This document shows, in pieces, positions 37,130 to 46,438 of a DNA stretch of 46,438 bases. The first letter of the stretch is position 1. Each line of letters starts with the position of its first letter. This stretch comes from Gammaproteobacteria bacterium. GTDB lineage: Bacteria; Pseudomonadota; Gammaproteobacteria; Enterobacterales; Kangiellaceae. A model generated the notes under the pieces. It saw only the letters and a list, made by a program, of their open reading frames with translations, was not told the origin of the DNA and did not search any database. The stretch is from assembly GCA_013373545.1 (NCBI GenBank), contig JABXHQ010000026.1, positions 1 to 46,438 on the forward strand, in the 5' to 3' direction. The position numbers and the translations under genes are program-made.

Positions 37130-37444
37130 CCATTGGTTATCGTTAATTCAGCACTCCAGTGACTATCTTATCGCAAAGCTCAAAAATATATTGCGAGCAA
37201 GTGATTGAAAAATTTACACTTAGCCCTAATCAATACCTTATGGCCGGGTGGGAAAGCGAAAATTTCGGCTAAACACGCTAGGTATTGCTATGATTAAGGT
37301 AAGACATTGCGCTGGACGCAGAGAATTATAAGAGAATATCGAAACACAGAGCAGGCAACGCTTTCGGTTTACCGTTAACCAAGCTTGGAACTGGACGATA
37401 ATTAAGTTAAACGAACGCAATTAAATGGCTAAAATAACGACTCG
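37130..37444 (+). other. Intergenic region between lptB and rpoN (315 bp)
   Basis: No coding sequence was recognised. The region begins with a palindrome ATAACCA-T-TGGTTAT overlapping the lptB stop, and contains an inverted repeat CAATACCT (37231-37238) / AGGTATTG (37280-37287). It probably holds the rpoN promoter, but no clear -35/-10 pair was found. Confidence 0.4.
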
Positions 37445-38920
37445 ATGAAGCCTTCTTTACAGCTTAAAATTGGACAAAGCCTCACTATGACGCCGCAGTT
37501 ACAGCAGGCCATCCGCCTGTTGCAATTGTCCAGTTTAGATCTCCAGAATGAAATTCAAGAAGCATTGGAATCGAATCCGATGCTTGATAATCAAGAAGAA
37601 TCCGAACGCGAAGAAAAGCTCAACGGCGAGACCGCCGAAAGTAAAAGCGAAACCACTGACAGTTCTGAAATAGAAACTTCTGAAGCGATTGCCGATCCGT
37701 CATTGGAAAAAGAATTGGCGGTGGATACCCAATGGGAAGATTATCAATACACCCCACCGGCCTCCGGTGCTCGCAATGATGATGATCGCGAGTACGATTT
37801 TCAAGGCGAAACATCTGAGTCGCTGCACGATCATTTAATCTGGCAACTCACCATGACCCCGTTGTCCGAGCGCGATAAAGCCATCGCTTATGTCATCATT
37901 GATGAGATCGATGATGAAGGCTACCTGCGCACTAGTCTCGAAGAACTACAGCAACAGCTCAATGAAGACGATCAAGACGACTTAGAACAATTGATCGAAA
38001 TTGAAGAAATTGTTGCGGTTTTACATTTAATTCAATCCTTTGATCCGATTGGGGTCGCGGCCCGTGATTTACATGAATGTTTGCAACTGCAACTGAATCA
38101 ATTTAGCGCGGAAGTCCCCTATTGGACCGAAGCGAAAGAGCTAATTGACGATCATTTCGACGCTCTTGCCAGTCGCAATTACAAACAGATCTTGCGTCAG
38201 ACTAAATGGCCAGAAGACTTTTTAAAGGAAGTGATGGCTTTTGTTCAGCGCTTAAACCCACGGCCTGGCAGCATCGTTTCCAGTAGTCATTCAGAGTATG
38301 TGGTGCCCGATGTTTTCGTCACCAAGAAAAATGGTCGTTGGGTGGTTGAGCTGAATCCTGATTGCGCGCCAAAACTACGCATCAACGCTAACTATGCGTC
38401 GTTAATCAAACGCGCCGATAGCAGCAGTGACAATACCTTTTTAAAAAACAACCTCCAAGAAGCCAAGTGGTTTATAAAAAGCTTACAAAGCCGCAATGAT
38501 ACTCTGCTTAAGGTCACCACCAGCATTGTAGAAAAGCAATTAGGCTTTTTTGAATATGGTGAAGAGGCCATGAAACCGCTGGTACTATCCGATATCGCCG
38601 AAGAAGTTGAGATGCATGAGTCCACGGTTTCGCGAGTAACCACACAAAAATATATGCATACGCCACGCGGTATTTTTGAGCTAAAGTATTTCTTCTCTAG
38701 TCATGTCAGTACGGCCAGTGGCGGAGAATGCTCGTCGACAGCGATTCGGGCATTAATTAAAAAGCTAATTGCCGCAGAGAACAATGCGAAACCACTCAGT
38801 GACAATAAAATTGCCGCGTTGCTGAAGGATCAAGGCATTAATGTTGCTCGACGAACCATTGCGAAATACCGTGAGGCGATGAATATTCCGCCGTCAAATG
38901 AACGAAAGACCTTGATATAA
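37445..38920 (+). CDS. rpoN: RNA polymerase sigma-54 factor
   Basis: A 491-aa sigma-54. Region I is Gln/Leu-rich ([26 protein letters not shown]), an acidic region II follows (about 45-100), then the core-binding domain, the helix-turn-helix region ([23 protein letters not shown]) and the RpoN box ARRTVAKYR-like motif, here [10 protein letters not shown]. Its neighbours are hpf and ptsN as in most Proteobacteria. Confidence 0.97.
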   Translation: MKPSLQLKIGQSLTMTPQLQQAIRLLQLSSLDLQNEIQEALESNPMLDNQEESEREEKLNGETAESKSETTDSSEIETSEAIADPSLEKELAVDTQWEDYQYTPPASGARNDDDREYDFQGETSESLHDHLIWQLTMTPLSERDKAIAYVIIDEIDDEGYLRTSLEELQQQLNEDDQDDLEQLIEIEEIVAVLHLIQSFDPIGVAARDLHECLQLQLNQFSAEVPYWTEAKELIDDHFDALASRNYKQILRQTKWPEDFLKEVMAFVQRLNPRPGSIVSSSHSEYVVPDVFVTKKNGRWVVELNPDCAPKLRINANYASLIKRADSSSDNTFLKNNLQEAKWFIKSLQSRNDTLLKVTTSIVEKQLGFFEYGEEAMKPLVLSDIAEEVEMHESTVSRVTTQKYMHTPRGIFELKYFFSSHVSTASGGECSSTAIRALIKKLIAAENNAKPLSDNKIAALLKDQGINVARRTIAKYREAMNIPPSNERKTLI

Positions 38921-39039
38921 GTCAAAGCAATTATGAGTATTTCCGTCACTATTAAAGGCGCACATTGAATCGAGTTGGTCGTGCTAATGGTTGCTGCGAC
39001 CAAAACCAATAATTACTCCACAACAGAAGGAAGTCGACT

Positions 39040-39327
39040 ATGCAAATTAACTTAACCGGTCACCACGTCGATATCACTGATTCACTACGCAACTTCGTTC
39101 ACGAGAAATTTGAGAAGCTGGAACGACATTTCGATCATATTAACAATGTTCATGTCATTTTAAGTGTTGAAAAATTGAGGCAGATAGCGGAAGCTAAGCT
39201 AAATGTTAACGGCGGCGAAATTTTCGCAAATTCTGAGAATGAAGATATGTACGCTGCTATTGATGCTCTGATTGACAAGCTCGACCGGCAAGTTATCAAG
39301 CACAAGGAAAAAATGATTCGTCACTGA
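39040..39327 (+). CDS. hpf: Ribosome hibernation promoting factor, short form
   Basis: A 95-aa protein of the short HPF/YfiA family, which binds the 30S decoding centre and promotes 100S dimers in stationary phase. It has INLTGHHVDITDSLRNFV, EKLERHFDHI, and the AAIDALIDKLDRQVIKHKEK helix. AAGGAAG precedes the ATG. It is followed after 2 bp by ptsN. Confidence 0.95.
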   Translation: MQINLTGHHVDITDSLRNFVHEKFEKLERHFDHINNVHVILSVEKLRQIAEAKLNVNGGEIFANSENEDMYAAIDALIDKLDRQVIKHKEKMIRH

Positions 39328-39329
39328 AT

Positions 39330-39809
39330 ATGAACCTACTTAGTTGTCTAAACCCTGAGCGCACTTTAGTGTGTGCTCAGGTCACCAGCAAAAAGCGTGC
39401 TTTTGAAATCTTAAGTGAAACCCTCTCGAGTTCGTGTCAGTCACTTTCCGAACAACAAGTCCTCGATAGTCTGTTTAGTCGTGAACGTCTTGGCTGTACG
39501 GCTTTGGGTAATGGTATCGCTATCCCCCACGGACGCTGTGGCGGCTGCGAACAGGCGGTTTGCGCAGTGTTAATGCTTGAAGAAGGCGTTGACTACGACG
39601 CTCCTGACAAGCAGCCGGTTGATATTTTATTTGCGGTGTTAGTGCCTGAACAAGCCCACGACGAACACCTAAGCGCTCTATCGAACATCGCTACGCTGCT
39701 CAAATCAGAGTCCTTTTGTCGCCAGCTGCGCAACGCTTACAATAATCAAGCCCTGTATGATATAGTTTCAGCAGGTTTGAAAAAAAGCGAGACCGACACC
39801 TCATCATGA
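39330..39809 (+). CDS. ptsN: PTS-Ntr EIIA component
   Basis: A 159-aa fructose-type EIIA domain, regulatory in the nitrogen PTS. The phosphorylatable His is in GIAIPHGR (about residue 67), with SRERLGCTALG before it and the conserved VPEQAHDEHLSALSNIA region. It acts through protein contacts, for example with KdpD and TrkA in relatives. It overlaps rapZ by four bases. Confidence 0.95.
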   Translation: MNLLSCLNPERTLVCAQVTSKKRAFEILSETLSSSCQSLSEQQVLDSLFSRERLGCTALGNGIAIPHGRCGGCEQAVCAVLMLEEGVDYDAPDKQPVDILFAVLVPEQAHDEHLSALSNIATLLKSESFCRQLRNAYNNQALYDIVSAGLKKSETDTSS

Positions 39810-40654
39810 AACGCGTAATTCTCAGTGGACGTTCCGGATCCGGTAAAACCGTTGCGCTACGTTCGCTCGAGGACCAAGGCTTTTACTGTGTCGACAACAT
39901 TCCGCTATCATTAATTCCACAACTGGTCGATACCTTTGAAGTTAAACACCAAGATCTCGCTCTAGGTATTGATGCCCGCAGCTTCCCTTCCGATCTTGAG
40001 AAGTTTAACGATATCCTCGAACAAATTGGCCAACAAGGTGAAACCTTTCAGGTATTTTACATTGATGCCGATGACGCCACGTTACTCAAACGCTTTAGTG
40101 AAACGCGACGTCGACACCCGCTGACCCAAAATGGGTTTACGCTCAAAGAGGCGCTGGCCAAAGAGCGGGAAATATTAGAGCCGGTAGCGCTCTGTGCTGA
40201 CTTATTAATTGATACCACTTCGATGACGCCGTACGCGCTGCGCGACTTTATTAAAGAACGTATTTTGGTTAATCATAAAGCGCAAATGGATGTCACTTTT
40301 CAATCTTTTGGCTTTAAAAATGGCATTCCAACTGATGCTGATTATGTCTTTGATGTGCGCTGCTTACCCAATCCTTATTGGGATCCAAAATTGCGCAGCT
40401 TCAATGGCACCGAGACGCCGATTATCGAATACTTAGAGAGCCAGGCGTTAGTCATGGAGTTGTTTTGGCAGCTAAAGGTTTTTCTGCATACGTGGCTGCC
40501 ACGCTTCGAGCAAGACAATCGTAGCTATATGACGGTTGCCATCGGCTGTACCGGCGGTCATCATCGCAGTGTGTTTATGGCAGAAAAACTCGCCGCACAC
40601 TTTCGTAAAGAGCGTACGAATACTAAAGTCATCCATCGCGATTTAAAACATTAG
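39806..40654 (+). CDS. rapZ: RNase adapter protein RapZ
   Basis: A 282-aa nucleotide-binding protein. Walker A GRSGSGKT (8-15), Walker B-like YIDADD, and a C-terminal domain with VRCLPNPYW and GCTGGHHRSV. In E. coli it controls GlmS through the small RNA GlmZ. The start overlaps ptsN, and eight bases separate it from the EIIA-Man-like gene. Confidence 0.96.
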   Translation: MKRVILSGRSGSGKTVALRSLEDQGFYCVDNIPLSLIPQLVDTFEVKHQDLALGIDARSFPSDLEKFNDILEQIGQQGETFQVFYIDADDATLLKRFSETRRRHPLTQNGFTLKEALAKEREILEPVALCADLLIDTTSMTPYALRDFIKERILVNHKAQMDVTFQSFGFKNGIPTDADYVFDVRCLPNPYWDPKLRSFNGTETPIIEYLESQALVMELFWQLKVFLHTWLPRFEQDNRSYMTVAIGCTGGHHRSVFMAEKLAAHFRKERTNTKVIHRDLKH

Positions 40655-40662
40655 AGGACGCC

Positions 40663-41058
40663 ATGGGCAATTTATCGGTGCTTATTTTATCGCGTTCGAT
40701 GGCAGGCAAGGAGCTGCTCGGAACCGTGCGCAAACGAATCGGCAACTTAAATGTTGACTGCCACACACTGACCTTTAATGAAGACGCGACCGATAATATT
40801 ATTTTCCCTCACATCGCCGGCCGCATTCGGAATATCAACAAAGGCCGCGGCGTGGTGATCTTAGTCGACTCAGCTTGTAGCCATGCACAGTTACTGCAAC
40901 GCCTCGCAGATGAATGCCCAGCGATTGTAGTCAGTGGCTTCAATGACGCAATGCTCGCCGCGATCCCTGAATGTGAAGACATGAGTTTAAGCGCTGCCGC
41001 TGCACATCTACAAAGCGCCGCTCAAAACGCTATCGGTATCTTTGCCGCCAATGATTAA
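40663..41058 (+). CDS. Mannose-type EIIA-like protein lacking the phospho-His
   Basis: A 131-aa protein with the EIIA-Man fold pattern: the first strand and loop LILSRSMAGKELL, GRGVVILVDSACSHAQLLQ, and AIVVSGFNDAMLAAIPE. At the position of the phosphorylated His (THG in EIIA-Man), the sequence is SRS, with Arg 11 in place of His. The usual TDLFGGSP loop is also changed (VDSACSHA). It therefore probably cannot take part in phosphotransfer and may act as a binding or regulatory module. It sits between rapZ and the HPr gene, the normal position of this PTS gene. Confidence 0.78.
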   Translation: MGNLSVLILSRSMAGKELLGTVRKRIGNLNVDCHTLTFNEDATDNIIFPHIAGRIRNINKGRGVVILVDSACSHAQLLQRLADECPAIVVSGFNDAMLAAIPECEDMSLSAAAAHLQSAAQNAIGIFAAND

Positions 41059-41320
41059 GCAATACTGCACCATTACCAACGACAAAGGCATGCATGTGCG
41101 CGCCGCTGCCGAAGTGGTTAAATTAGTTAATCAATTTGATTCTGACATCACCATTGAACACGAAGGGCGTGAAGTACCCGCCGACAGTCTTATTCACTTA
41201 CTCACCTTAGCGGCTAATTGCGGCAAGCAAGTTCTCATCACCGCTACCGGTCACGACGAGCAAGCGGCCGTTGCTGCGTTAACTCAGCTAATCGTTGACG
41301 GATTCTACGAAAATTCCTAA
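41051..41320 (+). CDS. ptsO: Phosphocarrier protein HPr/NPr
   Basis: An 89-aa HPr-family carrier with phosphorylatable H15 (NDKGMHVRAAAEV) and Ser 46 (ADSLIHLLTLAA). It presumably receives phosphate from EI-Ntr and passes it to PtsN. The ATG at 41051 overlaps the end of the EIIA-Man-like gene by eight bases. The longer TTG reading (41042) adds only three residues. EI (ptsP) is not in the window. Confidence 0.9.
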   Translation: MIKQYCTITNDKGMHVRAAAEVVKLVNQFDSDITIEHEGREVPADSLIHLLTLAANCGKQVLITATGHDEQAAVAALTQLIVDGFYENS

Positions 41321-41326
41321 CAGCCA

Positions 41327-41354
41327 TCGACTATAGTGTTAGAAACGCTATAAT
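41327..41354 (+). promoter_or_regulatory. Candidate mgtE promoter
   Basis: TCGACT (41327-41332), 16 bases, then a perfect TATAAT (41349-41354). It lies between the HPr gene and mgtE, with about 100 bases of leader to the preferred mgtE start. Confidence 0.5.
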
Positions 41355-41459
41355 ATGTAACGGCTAACTTATTGCTATTTTTAAAGTTTTATTGTGTTTA
41401 AGGTCCTAGATAGCCAGCACCTTAAATACCCACCAAAACGCATCAAACACGGAATCGGT

Positions 41460-42827
41460 ATGGTCGAAACTTACGAACAAGAACCCACCATCGACAAAAT
41501 CCAACAGCTGAATGAAGCGCTGGATAGCGGGATGTTTGTTCATGTTCGAATGATGCTAAACGACATGCCACCACCCGATGTGGCGCACCTTTTGGAATCA
41601 TCACCACCGCGCGCGCGGAACTTGCTTTGGAAGCTGGTTAATGTTGAGCGCGAAGGTGAAATACTGAATTATTTAAACGATGAAATTCGGAATAATTTCG
41701 TCGACCAAATGGCTCCGCAACAATTGGCCCAAGCGCTCGAAGGACTCGAAGTTGATGACTTGGCGGACATTCTTGGTGAGCTGCCAGAAAGTGTTTACTT
41801 AGAAGTAATGGCATCGATGAGCGATCAAGATCGTCATCGTATTGAAGCCGCCTTAGTCTTCCCAGAAGACAGCGCTGGCGGCTTAATGAATATTGATACC
41901 ATTACCGTGCGGCCGAAAGTCACCATTGATGTGGTTCTGCGGTACTTACGTATGAAAGGCTTACCGGAATCCACCGATGCGATTTATGTGGTCGATACCC
42001 GTGATCGTTTACTGGGCGCCGTGAGCTTAGCAACACTCATTACTAGCCGTCCTGAGTCGATTGTTGAAGACGTTATCGATGGTGATGTGGAAACCATTAA
42101 TGCCACTAAATCAGCATCTGAAGTTGCGCAAATATTTGAACGTCGTGATTTATTATCGGCGCCGGTCGTCGATGATGAAAACCGCTTACTCGGCCGGATC
42201 ACCATTGATGACGTGGTCGATGTTATTCGAGAAGAAGCCGAACACTCCTTAATGAGCATGGCCGGTTTAGATGAAACCGATGATACTTTCGCGCCGGTAT
42301 GGTCATCGGCCAAGCGCCGCGCGATTTGGTTGGGCATTAACTTATTAACCGTTTTGGTTGCCGCACAAGTGATTGGTATTTTTGAAGACACCATTAAGCT
42401 AGTGACAGCACTGGCTATTTTACAACCGATTGTACCGAGCATGGGCGGTGTTGCGGGTACACAAACACTCACCCTAGTTATTCGCGGTATGTCATTAGGC
42501 CACGTTGTCGCCGGTAATGCGCGTTGGTTAATTATGAAAGAGTTGGGCGTGAGTTTAATTAACGGCGTATTGTGGGCGCTTGCCGTTGGTACCCTCACCT
42601 ACTTTTGGTTTAGCTATACCGGTGAGAGCTTGTTGCTGGCGATTGCCATTGCCGGCGCTATGGTAGTCAACTTAGTGGTGGGTGTTTTTGCTGGCGCGAC
42701 TTTACCGATGACATTAAAAAAGTTCGACATCGACCCGGCACTTTCCGGCGGCGTTGTGTTAACCACCATTACCGATGTTGTTGGCTTTTTTACCTTACTC
42801 GGCTTCGCTACTTTATTCTTCGCTTAA
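41460..42827 (+). CDS. mgtE: Magnesium transporter MgtE
   Basis: A 455-aa Mg2+ channel/transporter. It has an N-domain of helical repeats (about 1-130), two CBS domains (about 135-260) that sense Mg2+, a plug-helix region, and five membrane helices (about 290-455) with SMGGVAGTQTLTLVIRG and FDIDPALSGGVVLTTITDVVGF. The ATG at 41460 is chosen because MVETYEQEPTIDKIQQL aligns with family N-termini; a GTG at 41394 would add 22 residues not expected in the family. Confidence 0.9.
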   Translation: MVETYEQEPTIDKIQQLNEALDSGMFVHVRMMLNDMPPPDVAHLLESSPPRARNLLWKLVNVEREGEILNYLNDEIRNNFVDQMAPQQLAQALEGLEVDDLADILGELPESVYLEVMASMSDQDRHRIEAALVFPEDSAGGLMNIDTITVRPKVTIDVVLRYLRMKGLPESTDAIYVVDTRDRLLGAVSLATLITSRPESIVEDVIDGDVETINATKSASEVAQIFERRDLLSAPVVDDENRLLGRITIDDVVDVIREEAEHSLMSMAGLDETDDTFAPVWSSAKRRAIWLGINLLTVLVAAQVIGIFEDTIKLVTALAILQPIVPSMGGVAGTQTLTLVIRGMSLGHVVAGNARWLIMKELGVSLINGVLWALAVGTLTYFWFSYTGESLLLAIAIAGAMVVNLVVGVFAGATLPMTLKKFDIDPALSGGVVLTTITDVVGFFTLLGFATLFFA

Positions 42828-42851
42828 TCCAGCGCTTGGCTGGCATAAACT

Positions 42852-44201
42852 TTACTGGCCAGCGATGGTCATCCCATCAATAATCATTGAACCACTAACA
42901 ATTGATGAGCGGCGATCTTGATCGGCTCCAACGCAGCGAATATTTTGCAGCATTTGTTTTAAGTTTCCTGCCACCGTAATTTCATGTACTGGATATTGAA
43001 TGACACCATTTTCAACCCAGAAGCCTGAAGCGCCGCGCGAATAATCTCCAGTCACCACATTCACCCCCTGGCCCATTAAATCAGTGACTAGAACACCCGT
43101 GTTCAATTCAGCCAACATCGCCGCAAAGTCGAGGCCTTGGTGATTAATGTAGACATTGTGTAAGCCGCCGGCATTGGCGGTGGTGACTGTGTTGAGCTTG
43201 CGCGCTGCATAAGAGTTTAGAATATAGCCTTGCAGCACACCGTCTCGGACTATTTCTCGATTATGAGTGGCCACACCTTCGTTATCAAAGTAGCCCGATC
43301 CTAATCCGCCGCGTTCGTGTGGTCGTTCATCGATAGTCACAAACGATGGCATAATCGCCTCGCCACAAGCATCAACTAAAAACGAGGCCTTGTTATACAA
43401 AGCGCTGCCGCGAATCGCGCCGAACAAGTGACTTAAAATGCCACGCGCCATTTCTGGGGTAAACATTACCGGTGCTTTTTGGGTTTTTAACACCCGTGCA
43501 TTTAAATGATTGAGTACCCGTTCAGCGGCTTTTTTCCCCACTTCTTCTGGAGACTCTAAGTCTTCGAAACGGCGTCCCAGCGTAAACCAATAATCACGCT
43601 TCATGCCTTGCTCATCTTGGGCGATTAAAATGCTGCTCATGCTGTAACGCGTGCTGCTGCTATCCCCTAAAAAGCCATGTGAGTTAGCATACACACGCGC
43701 ATTTCGATGTGCTGAAATGGAAGCACTATCAGCTTGTGCAATGCCTTCACAATCTAACCCGGCCGCTTCGCAAGCGAGCGCCATGAGTTTCATTTCATCG
43801 AGGCTAATGTTGCTGGGATGGTCTAGATCAAGATCGATAGGTGTGGTGGCCATTAAACTGGCATCAGCTAAGCCGGCGAAGGGATCCGCCTCAGTATATT
43901 TGGCAAAATTACAGGCGGCTTCAACCGCTTGCTCGATGGCTTGTGGACTGGTGTCGGTAGTACTTGCGGTACCTTTCTTTTGCCCGAAATAAACACTAAT
44001 TCCAAAACTGCCATCTTGGTTGAACTCGACGGTTTCAACGTCGCGGGCACGAGCTTGCACCGAAATTCCGGTATCTTGGCTAACCCCCACTTCAGCACTA
44101 GTCGCCCCTTTCGATTCGGCGAGTTTCAGGATCTTTCGGCACGTTTCGCGCATCAATGCTAGCTTTTCGTCCATATCAATGGCCGTTAAAGTCGTGTTCA
44201 T
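42852..44201 (-). CDS. pmbA: Metalloprotease PmbA (TldE)
   Basis: A 449-aa TldE/PmbA protein, the partner of TldD in a metalloprotease that degrades peptides and matures microcin/CcdA-type proteins. The TldE form shows VEFNQDGSFGISVYFGQKKGTASTT, MFTPEMARGILSHLFGAI, GLGSGYFDNEGVATH, and TGDYSRGASGFWVENGVIQYPVHEITVAGN. As usual for TldE, it lacks the TldD HExxxH. The ATG at 44201 has AAGGA just upstream; an upstream GTG (44213) is an alternative. tldD is not in the window. Confidence 0.93.
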   Translation of the reverse strand: MNTTLTAIDMDEKLALMRETCRKILKLAESKGATSAEVGVSQDTGISVQARARDVETVEFNQDGSFGISVYFGQKKGTASTTDTSPQAIEQAVEAACNFAKYTEADPFAGLADASLMATTPIDLDLDHPSNISLDEMKLMALACEAAGLDCEGIAQADSASISAHRNARVYANSHGFLGDSSSTRYSMSSILIAQDEQGMKRDYWFTLGRRFEDLESPEEVGKKAAERVLNHLNARVLKTQKAPVMFTPEMARGILSHLFGAIRGSALYNKASFLVDACGEAIMPSFVTIDERPHERGGLGSGYFDNEGVATHNREIVRDGVLQGYILNSYAARKLNTVTTANAGGLHNVYINHQGLDFAAMLAELNTGVLVTDLMGQGVNVVTGDYSRGASGFWVENGVIQYPVHEITVAGNLKQMLQNIRCVGADQDRRSSIVSGSMIIDGMTIAGQ

Positions 44202-44420
44202 TGTTTCCTTCACAAAAGCTCCTGCTGAAAAAATAGTGAAATTTTTATGTCAAGTCACTAAACTTAACCCTGTGCTGTGCATAATATCACGCTCGAGACA
44301 TGCTCAGTAAGGCCTCGAAGAAATTTAATCAGCGGCTTTATGACAGTCATCGCATGCGTCAGAACTAGCAATCGACACAGCCTACTCAACGCGATAAAAA
44401 CTAGAGAACCTTAGGTGTCC

Positions 44421-46438
44421 ATGTTAAACAACGCTCGCATTTATCTCTCAGTATCCGCAGCCCTTGCCATCATGGGCTTATGCCAGGCCGACGACAACGA
44501 GCTTACACTCGATGATCCGTTATTTGATCAAGAGCTGCCAGTGGTGCTCAGTGCCACGCGGCTAAAACAACCTAAGTCGGAAACGCCCGCTGCGGTAACG
44601 GTTATTGATCATCAAACCATCACTCAGCTCGGCGCACGCTCGATTGCCGAAATACTGCGTTTAGTACCGGGAATGACGGTGGGCTATGAGCGCGGGCACA
44701 CGCCCGAAGTGGGCTACCACGCGCTCGGCGGTGAAAATAGTCGGCATTTGCAAGTGTTAGTGGATGGTCGCTCAATTTACAAAGCCGCTTTGGCGCGTAT
44801 TTTATGGACGGACTTACCCGTATCGATTGATAAAATTTCTCGTATTGAAGTTATCCGCGGTCCCAATTCAGCGCTTTATGGCGCCAACAGCTATTTGGCG
44901 GTAATTAATATCATCACCTTTCACCCGGAAGATCAATTAGGCGTTAAACTCACTCATCGCCAGGGCAATCATGGTGTTCAAGACAGCGAAGTGCGCTTTG
45001 CGCAATCTTACGACGAACTCGCTATCGGCATCGATTTAGGTGCACAACAAGATAATGGCTTTGAAATTGATAGCGACGGCGAGCCGCGTTATGACGGCCA
45101 TAATGCAGTTCGACTGAGCGGCGATTTAGTTTGGCATCAAAATGACAATGATTTTTTGCGTTTTCAATTTGGTTTTAGTAATAGCAATAAACAGATTGAT
45201 GATCTTGAAGATAATGAAGTGACGCCCTATCACTTTGTCGACGTTGAAAATAGCTTCTTGCATGCCACATCAAAGTATTTCATCAATGCCAAACATGAAG
45301 TTTCAGTACAAGTTTTTTCTACCCACACCAAACTTGAAGAGTCATGGCAAACCTGCGCACCGCAGTTGCTACTATCCAATGAACTGTACGATCTGTATAC
45401 CCTGGATGCGAATTATACCGATAGCCAATTTTTGCCGGCTTTGCCTGGGCCACCACCACCCTCTGGCGATGCCGCAACTGATGCACAAGCCCAGTTAGCC
45501 TATGCGCGTTTATTTCAGAATGGCGCTGACATCGTCTGTGGCTATGCTAACCAAGATCTGACAGAAAAACGCGTCGATGGTGAAGTCCAGTTTATTTCTA
45601 ATTTCTCCGATGAGTTGCGCGTTGTGAGTGGCTTTAGTTACCGCCGTGACACCACTTCTTCCGAGAGTTATTTTAACGGCAGCGCAAGTAAGAATATTTC
45701 TCGAGTATTTGCACATGGAGAATATAAGCCGTTTAAGGATTGGCATTTTAATGCTGGGGTAATGCTCGAGCGCGACAGTATGATTGGCAATGCCACTTCT
45801 CCGCGTCTCGCTATTAACTGGTTGGCCAGCAGCAATCAAAGTGTGCGCCTGATTTACAGTGAAGCCCAGCGCAGTCCCGACTTATTTGAAGAAGCCAATG
45901 TGCGCAGCTATCGTCTGCGTGATTTAACCGACTTGAACGGACAGCCAGTAAGCGTAAATGGTAACGATAACTTCGCTTATTTTTATCAACATGCCAGCGC
46001 TAATGGCGGCTTGGATTATGAAAAAATACAGGCCTGGGAGCTCGGGTGGTTCTATCAAGATATCGAAAAAGGTATTGAGCTTGATATTAAATTATTTAAT
46101 GACGCTTTGTGCGATCTGCTCGAAGGCGATACCCAGGTAGATGAGTTTGACTTAGTCAATCAAGGCAAATTTAAATTGAAAGGTATTGAAGGGCAGCTCA
46201 GCTGGGACATCAACGCCTCAAACCGTATTTGGTTCACAGCCACGGCCATCGATTTATATCAACCCACCATTAACTACTACGGACGCAGCACTCCGAAAAG
46301 CACTTTGAGTGTTAATTGGTTTGGCAAGCTCGGCGATGAGTGGTCACTGTACAGCGGCTTTCATCGCTATAATGATTGGTTTACTGTTGACTTCGAACGC
46401 CTTGATATGCGCCTTAGCTATCAATTTAAGGTCGATGA
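44421..46438 (+). CDS. TonB-dependent outer-membrane receptor, partial
   Basis: The frame is open from the ATG at 44421 to the window edge (672 codons without a stop). It has a signal peptide to about residue 23 (CQA), then a plug domain (about 40-167) with SATRLKQPKSETPAAVTVID, GARSIAEILRLVPGM, VLVDGRSIY and IEVIRGPNSALYGANSYLAVINII. The start of the beta-barrel follows. Substrate unknown: no siderophore- or cobalamin-specific feature was seen. A clear TonB box was not identified. AGGTG precedes the ATG. Confidence 0.88.
   Translation, partial: MLNNARIYLSVSAALAIMGLCQADDNELTLDDPLFDQELPVVLSATRLKQPKSETPAAVTVIDHQTITQLGARSIAEILRLVPGMTVGYERGHTPEVGYHALGGENSRHLQVLVDGRSIYKAALARILWTDLPVSIDKISRIEVIRGPNSALYGANSYLAVINIITFHPEDQLGVKLTHRQGNHGVQDSEVRFAQSYDELAIGIDLGAQQDNGFEIDSDGEPRYDGHNAVRLSGDLVWHQNDNDFLRFQFGFSNSNKQIDDLEDNEVTPYHFVDVENSFLHATSKYFINAKHEVSVQVFSTHTKLEESWQTCAPQLLLSNELYDLYTLDANYTDSQFLPALPGPPPPSGDAATDAQAQLAYARLFQNGADIVCGYANQDLTEKRVDGEVQFISNFSDELRVVSGFSYRRDTTSSESYFNGSASKNISRVFAHGEYKPFKDWHFNAGVMLERDSMIGNATSPRLAINWLASSNQSVRLIYSEAQRSPDLFEEANVRSYRLRDLTDLNGQPVSVNGNDNFAYFYQHASANGGLDYEKIQAWELGWFYQDIEKGIELDIKLFNDALCDLLEGDTQVDEFDLVNQGKFKLKGIEGQLSWDINASNRIWFTATAIDLYQPTINYYGRSTPKSTLSVNWFGKLGDEWSLYSGFHRYNDWFTVDFERLDMRLSYQFKVD

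Noticed and set aside
41984-42598. A 204-codon open frame antisense to mgtE
   Set aside because: The sequence is Ser/Thr/Ile-rich and lacks family features; it is a shadow of the mgtE membrane domain codons.

Overview
This window looks like chromosome from a mesophilic, probably marine or aquatic gammaproteobacterium with moderate GC. The evidence is the enterobacterial-type synteny zapE / zapG-degQ-degS / murA-ibaG / yrbG-kdsD-kdsC-lptCAB-rpoN-hpf-ptsN-rapZ-npr, together with a cbb3 oxidase locus, secreted PPC-domain peptidases and a TonB receptor. An Alteromonadales/Oceanospirillales-like lineage such as Kangiellaceae or Idiomarinaceae is plausible, but the sequence alone does not settle it. 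No mobile elements, rRNA, tRNA or CRISPR arrays were seen.

Layout. (1) 1-1456, minus: nitrilase-family omega-amidase (partial) and methionine aminotransferase, probably translationally coupled. (2) 1700-11100, plus: complete cbb3 oxidase structural genes ccoNOQP behind an FNR/ANR-type box, then the assembly genes ccoG, ccoH, ccoI and ccoS, then a DUF2982-like membrane protein and a TauE/SafE-like membrane protein with a His-rich tail. (3) 11.1-12.4 kb: pdxH and a small exported protein of unknown function. (4) 12.5-17.7 kb: the least familiar locus. A response regulator and an atypical histidine kinase (minus) diverge from a coiled-coil multipass membrane protein and a von Willebrand A-like lipoprotein (plus). 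An 11-bp direct repeat lies in the shared promoter region. (5) 17.7-23.5 kb: accessory secreted functions. These are a short metzincin protease with a separate propeptide-like membrane protein, RNase Z, a trypsin-like protease with PKD and two PPC domains, and an orphan H-NOX NO sensor. (6) 23.6-31.9 kb: PanE-like reductase, zapE, an alpha/beta hydrolase, an accessory peptide deformylase, zapG, degQ (with a possible sigma-E promoter), degS and murA-ibaG. (7) 32.5-41.3 kb: calcium/cation antiporter, Kdo and LPS-transport genes, rpoN, hpf, and PTS-Ntr genes including a mannose-type EIIA that lacks the phosphorylatable His. (8) 41.4 kb to the end: mgtE, pmbA and a TonB-dependent receptor cut by the window edge.

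How it works together. The cco block supplies high-affinity respiration under low oxygen. The degQ/degS, murA, kds/lpt and rpoN blocks are envelope-building and envelope-stress housekeeping. The 12.5-17.7 kb locus is the best candidate for an undescribed system: a sensor/regulator pair apparently controlling a membrane-anchored coiled-coil protein and a lipid-anchored vWA protein, possibly an envelope-sensing or envelope-remodelling module.
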